Shown: piece after piece, positions 1 through 6,549 of the stretch
Numbering within the stretch: the first letter of the stretch is position 1
Layout of the letters: each line of letters starts with the position of its first letter
DNA from: an uncultured Calothrix sp.
GTDB taxonomy: Bacteria > Cyanobacteriota > Cyanobacteriia > Cyanobacteriales > Nostocaceae
Assembly (NCBI GenBank): GCA_937884685.1
Contig: CAKZYM010000350.1
Location: 1 to 9,822 of the forward strand
Direction: 5' to 3'
Length of the DNA stretch: 9,822 nucleotides
Notes under the pieces: model-generated
Told to the model about the DNA's origin: nothing
The model's database searches: none
The model's input: only the letters and a program-made list of their open reading frames with translations
Made by a program: the position numbers and the translations under genes

Positions 1-13
1 TACTTGAAGCGAT

Positions 14-376
14 TTAGTACTCGTTTGGAAGCATTAAAACTTTTTCAACCAGATAAAGCTTGATATGGTTTAATGGGAAATCTGTATATTCAATTTCTTG
101 TCGTAATACTTCTTGATGCCTATCCCACTCACATATCAAAACACCGGAATTATCTTGAACTTGTAAATGCCAAATTTGAAATTCTCTTAACTTCGGATTT
201 GATAAAAATTGCTGTGTTTGATGTGAAGCGATAGCATCTAATAACCAATAACAATTAGCTTCTTGAGCTAGGTATTGCATACCCTCTGTATATTTCAAGC
301 CGAGCCAGTGTTTGTAGAGAGTAGCTGAACCATAAAATTGTTTTAGTTCACTGGCTATTTCTTGTGGAGTTTTCAT
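14..376 (-). CDS. DUF6876-like small protein
   Basis: A complete 120-residue frame from ATG to a stop. I recognise the overall pattern of the DUF6876 family, small soluble proteins of unknown function found in cyanobacteria and on mobile DNA. The shared landmarks are an N-terminal helix ending in QFYGSATLYKHW (about residues 13-24), then GLKYTEGMQYLAQEANCYWLLDAIASHQ (26-53), and an FQIWHLQV strand (66-73) followed by a probable strand with CEWDRH (82-87). There is no signal peptide or membrane segment. No clear Shine-Dalgarno lies before the ATG; the leader is A/T rich. It is separated from the polysaccharide genes by over 500 bp and I see no functional link. Family assignment is from memory of the pattern; the function is unknown. 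Confidence 0.8.
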   Translation of the reverse strand: MKTPQEIASELKQFYGSATLYKHWLGLKYTEGMQYLAQEANCYWLLDAIASHQTQQFLSNPKLREFQIWHLQVQDNSGVLICEWDRHQEVLRQEIEYTDFPLNHIKLYLVEKVLMLPNEY

Positions 377-383
377 TTTTTCA

Positions 384-588
384 GATAGATTTTACGGACT
401 TCACTCTTTCATCGGCGTGAGCCGTAAAAGGCGATCACCCCTGGCTTACCTTCTTGATGAAGTTTTGGCACATATTAATGACGTGGAGGTTCTTGCTGTT
501 CTTTGGGGGTGAAGACGAAAAGTGTGTAGAGATTGCCCGTAGCGATGGCATTTTATCGTTAACGTTGCAAGGAAGTTCTTCGACTTAA
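384..588 (+). pseudogene. Possible decayed reading frame, unidentified
   Basis: Two plus-strand reading-frame pieces lie end to end. The first, open to the TGA at 510-512, contains RRSPLAYLLDEVLAHINDVEV. The second, shifted by one base near 505-510, contains GEDEKCVEIARSDGILSLTL and stops at 586-588. Composition is protein-like (alternating hydrophobic and acidic residues), and together they would make about 65 residues with one frameshift. I do not recognise a family and there is no credible start or ribosome site. It may be chance; kept only as a lead. Confidence 0.15.
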
Positions 589-606
589 GCGGATATTGTG
601 CGCTCT

Positions 607-721
607 CTTATATGATGTCCGGTAAATCAACCATAATATGTCATTGCGAGTGGAACGTTAGCGTTCACGCTGAGCGTGAACGCTAACGTAATGACAAGTG
701 ATTAACTGGACATGATATTAG
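607..721. repeat. Long imperfect palindrome, MITE/REP-like
   Basis: The core is a perfect inverted repeat, ACGTTAGCGTTCACGCT at 655-671 and its complement at 673-689, with one unpaired base (672). Outside it, TGTCATT (639-645) pairs with AATGACA (690-696), leaving an unpaired nine-base tract at 646-654. Further out, 616-629 pairs with 699-712 at 12 of 14 positions, and 607-615 is partly complementary to 713-721. TA dinucleotides at 611-612 and 716-717 could be a target duplication, but the boundaries are uncertain. The GTCATTGCGAG start resembles repeats scattered in many cyanobacterial genomes. It could act as a non-autonomous mobile element or as a very stable RNA hairpin on either strand. 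Confidence 0.75.
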
Positions 722-722
722 C

Positions 723-754
723 CCTCTTCTAAGAAACTAAATTCTCGGAAGAGG
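723..754. terminator. Weak hairpin downstream of the polysaccharide operon
   Basis: CCTCTTC (723-729) pairs with GAAGAGG (748-754). Inside, AGAA (732-735) can pair with TTCT (742-745). It lies about 150 bp past the last operon gene in the direction of transcription. There is no clear T tract on the minus strand, so it is only a candidate; the adjacent palindrome at 607-721 could equally stop transcription. Confidence 0.2.
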
Positions 755-901
755 TTTAAGCTGCCTGCACTTTATCTGTTGGGTTCTCCTGAGTATGCTT
801 TGACTTCTCGTATATTGCCTTTTTTCTGCCTTGTTGGGTCAATTTGGAAATAGTTTTTGAATAATAAAAACTAGAAATTATTTAATGAGCTAACCAAAAA
901 T

Positions 902-2923
902 TTAGAGGCTTTGCGACGAAGATTGTCGGTAAGGTTTAGCAACAGTTTCCACACCGTTGACAATTAAACCCAATATTTGAGCCTGATGTTCCATTAACTG
1001 CTCTAAGCTGTCACGAACGGAGTTACTATAGCTCATACCCGGTTTGACAACAAATAATACATTGGAAATCTGAGCGCTCATCAATGCTGTAGCAGTTGTA
1101 GCAGTAACAGGGGCACTATCAATTAAAACATAATCATATTCAGCATGAGATTCGGCATCAGCTAAGGCTTGTTGAAAGTGTCCTTTTGAGACCATCTTAA
1201 CGATATTGCCCTTTTGTGGCGATGTTGGCAAGAAATCTAGATTTGGCTCTATGGAAATAAGTGCTTTTGTGCTATTGAAATGTTGATTATAACCCAAATT
1301 TTGAGTAAGCTCTGCTTTGAAAAAATCTCCATCAACTACTAGTACCCGAAAACCTAAATCTACTAATGCTTTTGCTAAACCTAAAGTCACGGTGGTTTTA
1401 CCTTCACCTTCCATAGCGCTAGTAATTAATAAGCGACGGTTCTCCAAAGGTTGTAAGCTAACTGCTGAAGCAAGTCTTTGAAATTTCTCTTGTTTATCAT
1501 CGTCTAATTCCCATCTTATTTTTGTATCTTTAAATTTAGGAATAGAGACAACTATCGGGAATTTAATATCTTGTAAGTCTTGAGGACTTAACAATGGGTT
1601 GCGTCTTTCTAGGAGTAAGATTAAGGCAATACTACCAATTATTCCTGCTAGGGTCGCATTTAAAATCATTAACGACATTTTGGGAGAGTTCGGCAGTTTA
1701 TTAGCCCTTGGTGATTCAAATACTTCAACGTTAGGATAAACATCAAAAACATCAATATTAGTTTGCTGTACTTGAGCAACTAAACCTTTATAAACACCTT
1801 CAGCAACATCAACATTACGCTGGAGTTCTGCTAATCTTTTTTGTTGAGCAGGAATAGAATTTAAATTAGTTTTGAGTTTGTCTATTTGATTTTGTATTTG
1901 TTGAGAGCGACGTTTTTGAGCAGAGGCTTCAGTTTCTGCTAGGATTAATTGTTCAATTAAACGGGCGCGTCCTTGACCGCTGACTGTGGTATCAATTGAA
2001 GCACCATTAGCAGTTTGATTAATTTGAGTTTGTATTTGATTTAATAATGCTTGCTGTTGCTGTAAAAGTTCTTGCACAACAGGATGATTATCTGTATATT
2101 TAACGCGTTGACGAGTTATCTCGGCTTTTAATTCTGATAGCTTACTCTTAAGAAATTGGTAGTCTCTATTTTCGCCCAAACTTAAAGAACGAATCGCTTT
2201 CTCTGGCAGCATTTGCAAGCGAGTTGATAAAGTTGCAACACGATTTTTATTGTATTCAACTTGAGATAATGCGTCTAATTGAGCTTTGGTTAAACCATCA
2301 ATCGTAGTAACAATTGCTCTTGTTTGTGCTTGAGCATCAACTAATTGGCTAGACTGTTTAAATTCAGTTAAAGCCTGTTGTGCTAATATCAATTTCTGTT
2401 GAGCATCTTTTAATTCTTGAGCACTGAATCTCCTTTTTGATAAACGATTTTGTTGACGAAGTTCGTTTAATCTTTCTTGAAATAAATTAATCAGATTATT
2501 TGCTCTTGTTTTTGCTAGTTCTGAAGTAGAACTAGTAACATCAATATTTATTATTGGTGAATCTTCATCGATAGAAACATCGAACATTGATTGGAAAGTA
2601 GATACTTTTTCAAAATCGTCTTTTTCTGGGTCGATGTTAAGTACTTTTTCCATTAAAGTTTCGCTGGTAAGGATTTTTCCCTGTATTTCCAATAGACTGT
2701 TCTTACGAGAAATACTCGAACTATCATTGTTCAAAGAACCTAGAATACCTAAGTTAGCGTTTAAATTACTATTTGTTCCGGGTGTGGTTAATTTAGTTGT
2801 TGCAATCCACATTTGAGGAGAGCGCATGGCTCTGCTAGCAGTTATAGTTATACCTAAAACTAATATGTTCCAAAGTATTACGGGTTTCCAATGTCTAATG
2901 GCGATTGCTGCTATTTTATTCAT
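902..2923 (-). CDS. Wzz/Wzc-type polysaccharide co-polymerase with BY-kinase-like domain
   Basis: A 673-residue inner-membrane protein controlling chain length and export of a Wzy-made polysaccharide. It has an N-terminal membrane segment (about 14-32), a Wzz-type periplasmic region with long coiled-coil stretches (about 160-300 and 320-385), a GNVR-like segment (RNVDVAEGVYKGLV, 369-382), a proline-containing approach (PNSPK, 411-415) to a second membrane segment (about 417-438), then a cytoplasmic P-loop ATPase. Walker A is AMEGEGKT (503-510), the Walker A' position is VLVVDGDFF (527-535), and Walker B is YVLIDSAP (598-605). Two features are unusual for a tyrosine kinase: the A' arginine is a phenylalanine (DGDFF), and the C-terminus has one tyrosine (Tyr665) rather than a cluster. 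It may bind ATP without strong autophosphorylation. It is the last gene of the operon, 75 bp after the polymerase gene. The start is the ATG before the first membrane segment; no strong Shine-Dalgarno is seen. Confidence 0.9.
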   Translation of the reverse strand: MNKIAAIAIRHWKPVILWNILVLGITITASRAMRSPQMWIATTKLTTPGTNSNLNANLGILGSLNNDSSSISRKNSLLEIQGKILTSETLMEKVLNIDPEKDDFEKVSTFQSMFDVSIDEDSPIINIDVTSSTSELAKTRANNLINLFQERLNELRQQNRLSKRRFSAQELKDAQQKLILAQQALTEFKQSSQLVDAQAQTRAIVTTIDGLTKAQLDALSQVEYNKNRVATLSTRLQMLPEKAIRSLSLGENRDYQFLKSKLSELKAEITRQRVKYTDNHPVVQELLQQQQALLNQIQTQINQTANGASIDTTVSGQGRARLIEQLILAETEASAQKRRSQQIQNQIDKLKTNLNSIPAQQKRLAELQRNVDVAEGVYKGLVAQVQQTNIDVFDVYPNVEVFESPRANKLPNSPKMSLMILNATLAGIIGSIALILLLERRNPLLSPQDLQDIKFPIVVSIPKFKDTKIRWELDDDKQEKFQRLASAVSLQPLENRRLLITSAMEGEGKTTVTLGLAKALVDLGFRVLVVDGDFFKAELTQNLGYNQHFNSTKALISIEPNLDFLPTSPQKGNIVKMVSKGHFQQALADAESHAEYDYVLIDSAPVTATTATALMSAQISNVLFVVKPGMSYSNSVRDSLEQLMEHQAQILGLIVNGVETVAKPYRQSSSQSL

Positions 2924-2998
2924 AACTTGAATACCTAATTATTGATAATTATTTGAATAATGATGACTGAAGATAGATAAAAATTATTTTGTAAGTTT

Positions 2999-4333
2999 TT
3001 ATTGGGATAGTTGTTCCCATTTAGTAATATTTATATTTTGCTGTTTTAGTTCAGATAGAATAGCTCCTAACCAAATAAAAAAGAACCAGAAATAAATTGC
3101 CATCCAAGTTAAATTAGTAGCATGAAGTAACAAATATAAAGCAACTAAGGAACTAAATGCACGCTGACAAATAATATTTCCTTTTATTGCTGGTTGCCAA
3201 AAACTACACAAAGTTGAAATGAGAGCAAAAATGAAGAAAATAAAACCAAAAACACCGTGTATGTAAAGTACTTTGGCATAGGAAGAAAATGTCCCTAACG
3301 GTAACACAAATTCTCCATTTCCCCAACTTGCAGTTTTCTCCATAAATCCCCAGCCAATCCAAGGTGATTCTTTCCATGCATCAATAGTTGCATTCACAAT
3401 AAATTCTCGGTCTTTTGATGATTCAGGACGACCGCTATTAAAAGTTGCTATAGGTAAAGCAATTAAATCTTGTATACTCAAACTTAAAACAGCAGCAAAT
3501 AAAGAAGTTAAAGATACCACCCATAAATAAGCTTGTCGAGCTAATCCGCTACGAAAACAATATATAATCAACCAAACTAAGGGAAAACACACCCAACCAA
3601 GACGACTGTGAGAAATAATTAAGCTAACTAAACTCCCTAACATTGCAAATTTTCTTAGTTTTTGATTGGTTTCACCCAAACAGATAAAGAAACATAAAAG
3701 ACCGCAAACTCCTAAAATAGGAGGGTCAGGCGTATATAAAACTGCTCGTGGTAAAGGAATTCCAAAAAATGCTCTAATAGTCGCAAATTTCACCATCAAA
3801 CTAACTTTTTCACCAGGAATTAATCGAGCTAAAGGTGGCAATAATGGTTCTTGATAACCGATTGCAAAGAGTATTAATAATTGAATCCCCAAAGTAATTA
3901 AGTAACTAACCGCCATCCATGATATGGCACGTGTAATGTGTTGCACCCTAATTCGATGCCAAAAGGGTAAAGTCATGCAGGCGAATATCATGAAGTAGCC
4001 TTTGAATAAAGTAAAGAATGTTGCTGCTGTTTTTAAAGGTTGAAAACCAATTGATTCTAAACCTATTATATTGGTCCAAAGTGCAGCTAAAATCATTCCT
4101 ACCCATGCCCAATTACAAATTGGTAAGGAGTCTTTAATTAACTTATCTAACCTAAAACCAATTACTAGCAAAAATGCGCTTATAAGGGGATAGATAATAG
4201 TTTGTATCCCCAATAACCACCAAAGTGGTGTGAGTACAATCGTCCAATAGATTATTCTTTCGGCAAATGATTTATCTGCGAGTTTTGAAGAAGATTGTTT
4301 GTCATTTTTACTAGTAAGATTAAATGCTACCAT
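2999..4333 (-). CDS. O-antigen polymerase/ligase-family membrane protein (probable Wzy)
   Basis: A 444-residue, strongly hydrophobic protein with roughly ten or more membrane segments, of the O-antigen ligase/polymerase family (Wzy_C-like). It should join flipped lipid-linked repeat units into a polymer on the periplasmic side. Signs of the family are SHSRLGW (241-247) opening a membrane segment, a large extracytoplasmic loop at about 290-355 with GRPESSKDRE (301-310) and SPWIGWGF (323-330), and a histidine-glycine pair (H359, G360) starting the next membrane segment. WaaL-type ligases share these features; its place between glycosyltransferase and Wzc-like genes makes Wzy more likely. It starts at ATG 29 bp after the GT4 gene. 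Membrane-segment number is judged by eye. Confidence 0.8.
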   Translation of the reverse strand: MVAFNLTSKNDKQSSSKLADKSFAERIIYWTIVLTPLWWLLGIQTIIYPLISAFLLVIGFRLDKLIKDSLPICNWAWVGMILAALWTNIIGLESIGFQPLKTAATFFTLFKGYFMIFACMTLPFWHRIRVQHITRAISWMAVSYLITLGIQLLILFAIGYQEPLLPPLARLIPGEKVSLMVKFATIRAFFGIPLPRAVLYTPDPPILGVCGLLCFFICLGETNQKLRKFAMLGSLVSLIISHSRLGWVCFPLVWLIIYCFRSGLARQAYLWVVSLTSLFAAVLSLSIQDLIALPIATFNSGRPESSKDREFIVNATIDAWKESPWIGWGFMEKTASWGNGEFVLPLGTFSSYAKVLYIHGVFGFIFFIFALISTLCSFWQPAIKGNIICQRAFSSLVALYLLLHATNLTWMAIYFWFFFIWLGAILSELKQQNINITKWEQLSQ

Positions 4334-4357
4334 TACTAAGAATAGTTATATATAGGG

Positions 4358-4378
4358 AACAGTTAACAATTAACAGTT
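4358..4378. repeat. 7-bp tandem repeat, three units (AACAGTT type)
   Basis: Three consecutive units, AACAGTT (4358-4364), AACAATT (4365-4371) and AACAGTT (4372-4378), with one change in the middle unit. They span the stop codon of the GT4 gene and encode its last residues (LTVNC on the minus strand). Short heptanucleotide arrays (STRR) are typical of filamentous cyanobacteria. Confidence 0.7.
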
Positions 4379-5520
4379 AGATTATGTTTATTAACCTTTG
4401 AATTTTGACTTTTGACTTTTACACCCAATACCTCTAGGTACTTTTTCGCACCATATTCTAAGGTGAATTGATCCAGCCAATCGGAATCTACTTGTTTGGT
4501 ATTACCTAAAAGCACCTTTAAAATAGCCTCAGCCATAGCCTTGGGTTCACCAACTGGGGTTAAGTCACCATATTTACCATTAGCTAAAATCTCCGCAGGA
4601 CCGCTATCACAATTTGCCGATACTACTGGAGTTCCAACGGCTAGAGCCTCTGCAACGACATTGCCAAAACCTTCCCAAGCAGAGGATAAAACGAAAACTG
4701 TGGCTTTTGCCATATAAGCATGAGGGTTATCAACAAAACCCAGCATGGCAACATCTTTTTGTAAGCCTAATTCGCAAATCAAGTTATTGATATTATCTTT
4801 TTCTGGTCCTTCCCCTAAAATTACCAATCTACTACGACGTACTTGACGTACTTGAGCAAAGGCTCGTAGCAAAGTCGGATAATCTTTCTGTGGATACAAC
4901 CTTCCTACTGCAATGATGACTGGAGGTTCTCCTGGCTGAAACCATGGATGATTAACTGTTTGTTTTGCTTTAGTCAATACTTCAGGAGTCAAAATTGGAT
5001 TGTAAATTAAGTCAATACGTTCTCTTGATATTTGAGTTACATTGGCTAAATCGTCAGCGACTCCTTGAGAAATCGCCACAATCCCATCTGCCCAAGGGTA
5101 TAAAAGTCTTGCTGCTAGGGGTGTTAAACGGACTGAAAGTTGTGGAATACGTTTGGCTTCCAAAGAAAGATGGTTGCGTTCGGAGACTACTACTCTTGTT
5201 GAAACCCCAGCAATACGCTTTGCCAAAAGGGCTATTTCACAAGGATAGTGTAAAGCCGCCAACATACTATAGGGCTTCTCTTGTCGCAAGTATTTACCCA
5301 ATTTTGGCAGAATGCTAAGTTTTGATTTAGCTTCTAAATCTATAAGACGAATGTCTGGTGGCAATTGCTTTAGCAAAGAACCTTCTGCCTTCGCAAGTAC
5401 CATATCAACTTTTAGCCCTTTTTGTGCAAAACAACGAGCTAAATTTAGTAATATTCTTTCAGCGCCACCACCGTAAAGGCAACGTAGAAATATTGAAATA
5501 TCTGGTGAAGATTGTGTCAT
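4363..5520 (-). CDS. GT4-family glycosyltransferase
   Basis: A 385-residue GT-B-fold enzyme of the GT4 family (Glycos_transf_1 domain), predicted to add one sugar from a nucleotide-sugar donor, with retention, to the growing lipid-linked repeat unit at the cytoplasmic face. The N-terminal acceptor domain has the glycine-rich YGGGAERILLNLA (16-28). The C-terminal donor domain begins near VGRLYPQKDY (205-214) and carries the EX7E motif in EGFGNVVAE (283-291), followed by GTPVV (296-300). LYPWADGIVAISQG (140-153) closes the first domain. Donor and linkage cannot be read from sequence. The last 19 residues or so (from about 367) are a hydrophilic tail encoded by 7-bp repeats and are probably not part of the fold. 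It lies 49 bp after the DUF6625 gene and 29 bp before the polymerase gene. Confidence 0.9.
   Translation of the reverse strand: MTQSSPDISIFLRCLYGGGAERILLNLARCFAQKGLKVDMVLAKAEGSLLKQLPPDIRLIDLEAKSKLSILPKLGKYLRQEKPYSMLAALHYPCEIALLAKRIAGVSTRVVVSERNHLSLEAKRIPQLSVRLTPLAARLLYPWADGIVAISQGVADDLANVTQISRERIDLIYNPILTPEVLTKAKQTVNHPWFQPGEPPVIIAVGRLYPQKDYPTLLRAFAQVRQVRRSRLVILGEGPEKDNINNLICELGLQKDVAMLGFVDNPHAYMAKATVFVLSSAWEGFGNVVAEALAVGTPVVSANCDSGPAEILANGKYGDLTPVGEPKAMAEAILKVLLGNTKQVDSDWLDQFTLEYGAKKYLEVLGVKVKSQNSKVNKHNLTVNC
4397..4421. repeat. 7-bp tandem repeat (TTTGACT type)
   Basis: Units TTTGAAT (4397-4403), TTTGACT (4404-4410), TTTGACT (4411-4417) and a partial TTTA (4418-4421). This array lies inside the 3' end of the GT4 coding region and encodes about residues 367-375 (VKVKSQNSK). 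It matches the general form of cyanobacterial STRR heptanucleotide arrays. Confidence 0.7.
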
Positions 5521-5569
5521 TCTACTATGGGTATTTTATGTACTAAAAGATATTGGATATTTAATATTT

Positions 5570-6478
5570 TTAGACGATACTATTTGCGGTGTTAAAAGGC
5601 GTGAATCCTGATTTACTAATACAGAATCCTCGACTTAAATCTACAATGTCAGGATGAATTAGCTCAGACAAAGATTCCCAAGCAGCTTTCTTTCCATATT
5701 GCTTTCGTAAATATTTACTTGATTTCCAATTCATAAAGTGTAAGTACATCAATTCTTCACCTGATTCAGCAGTTAATTTACCCTGATTCCATAAGCATTT
5801 AGTCGGATAGTCAAAACTACCATCCATCCAAGGAGCATGTGCTGAGAAAAAAGTACTGAAGCGTTCTTGAAATAAATTATTTCGCTTATATGGGTCGAAA
5901 ATTCCCCATAGTTTACGTAAAGAAACTGGCAATTTTCTATAACCTAAGAAAAGTTTAGTGAAGTGACCTTCATCAAGGCATATATACTCTTGTTTACTCA
6001 TAAGTTGTTGCCAATTCGGGATTTGGCGAAATGCATTAATCAATCCTTCGTTATTTTTCATCAAGAAAAGATGCCCAGAAACTCTATCAGAGTGACTAGA
6101 TAATGTATTATGGACGAGAACATCATCAGTGTAAAAAGCTCGTAAATTGCCATAAATTACATCGATATCACCGAAACCAAAATAATCGTAACCTTTCAAA
6201 TATTCCTGATGAATTATTCCAAAAGCCGGTCTCAAATCACATATTTTATAAGATGATTTAGGCTGAAAATTAATCCCCAAACGTTCGGAAACTAGTTGTA
6301 TATATTCCGGAAAGCTCATACTAATAAATCTAACATTATTAGGAGTATTTTCTGGAATTTGACAATCTGTGAAAAATAACCAATCAATTGTTGTATTCCA
6401 ACGACATGATTCTAAATAAAAAGGAAACCATTGTGGCCAATTACCGAAATAGGGAATCAATAATATGATTTTTTTCAT
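5570..6478 (-). CDS. DUF6625 protein, probable glycosyltransferase
   Basis: A 302-residue soluble protein that I assign to DUF6625, a family found in polysaccharide clusters with features of a GT-A glycosyltransferase. It opens with a hydrophobic strand, KKIILLIPYFGNWPQWFPFYLESCR (2-26), followed by WLFFTDC (33-39). A candidate metal-binding DXD lies in YFGFGDIDVIYGNL (99-112; D104, D106), and a late HFMNWK (247-252) resembles the metal- or nucleotide-binding histidine region of related enzymes. W216-G220 and DEGHF (169-173) are other likely conserved positions. No membrane segment is seen. Its position among glycosyltransferase genes, 71 bp after the flippase gene and 49 bp before GT4, supports a role in repeat-unit assembly, but the reaction is inferred only. 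It starts at ATG with no evident Shine-Dalgarno. Confidence 0.8.
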   Translation of the reverse strand: MKKIILLIPYFGNWPQWFPFYLESCRWNTTIDWLFFTDCQIPENTPNNVRFISMSFPEYIQLVSERLGINFQPKSSYKICDLRPAFGIIHQEYLKGYDYFGFGDIDVIYGNLRAFYTDDVLVHNTLSSHSDRVSGHLFLMKNNEGLINAFRQIPNWQQLMSKQEYICLDEGHFTKLFLGYRKLPVSLRKLWGIFDPYKRNNLFQERFSTFFSAHAPWMDGSFDYPTKCLWNQGKLTAESGEELMYLHFMNWKSSKYLRKQYGKKAAWESLSELIHPDIVDLSRGFCISKSGFTPFNTANSIV

Positions 6479-6549
6479 GAGTTGTTCAAGTAATAAATTA
6501 GTCAGATATTCAACTTTTGTGTCTGTAGGTGATAATTAATTGATCTAAG

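Larger units (their letters stand above)
377..901. other. 525-bp intergenic stretch with repeats and possible gene relics
   Basis: No complete gene of normal quality is visible here. It contains a long imperfect palindrome (607-721), a weaker hairpin (723-754), and two scraps of reading frame. On the plus strand, about 384-512 reads through SRKRRSPLAYLLDEVLAHINDV and stops at TGA 510-512; a +1 shift then continues as EDEKCVEIARSDGILSLTL to TAA 586-588. On the minus strand, 881-756 encodes about 41 residues ending in KHTQENPTDKVQAA, with no ATG. Both are too short to identify and may be chance. The polysaccharide operon ends at 902, so its transcript must end in or beyond this stretch. Confidence 0.5.

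Noticed and set aside
2634..2816. Other plus-strand frames of about 60-73 residues (also at 3666, 4496, 5358, 6977 and 8012)
   Set aside because: Each is antisense to, or mostly inside, a clear minus-strand gene, with no ribosome site or family match.
2924..2998. A/T-rich gap before the Wzc-like gene as a promoter or terminator
   Set aside because: Small inverted repeats such as ATTATT...AATAAT occur, but A/T richness makes them likely by chance and there is no clear -10/-35 pair or GC-rich stem.
4995..5318. Plus-strand frame of 107 residues
   Set aside because: It lies wholly within the well-supported GT4 gene on the other strand and has no recognisable domain.
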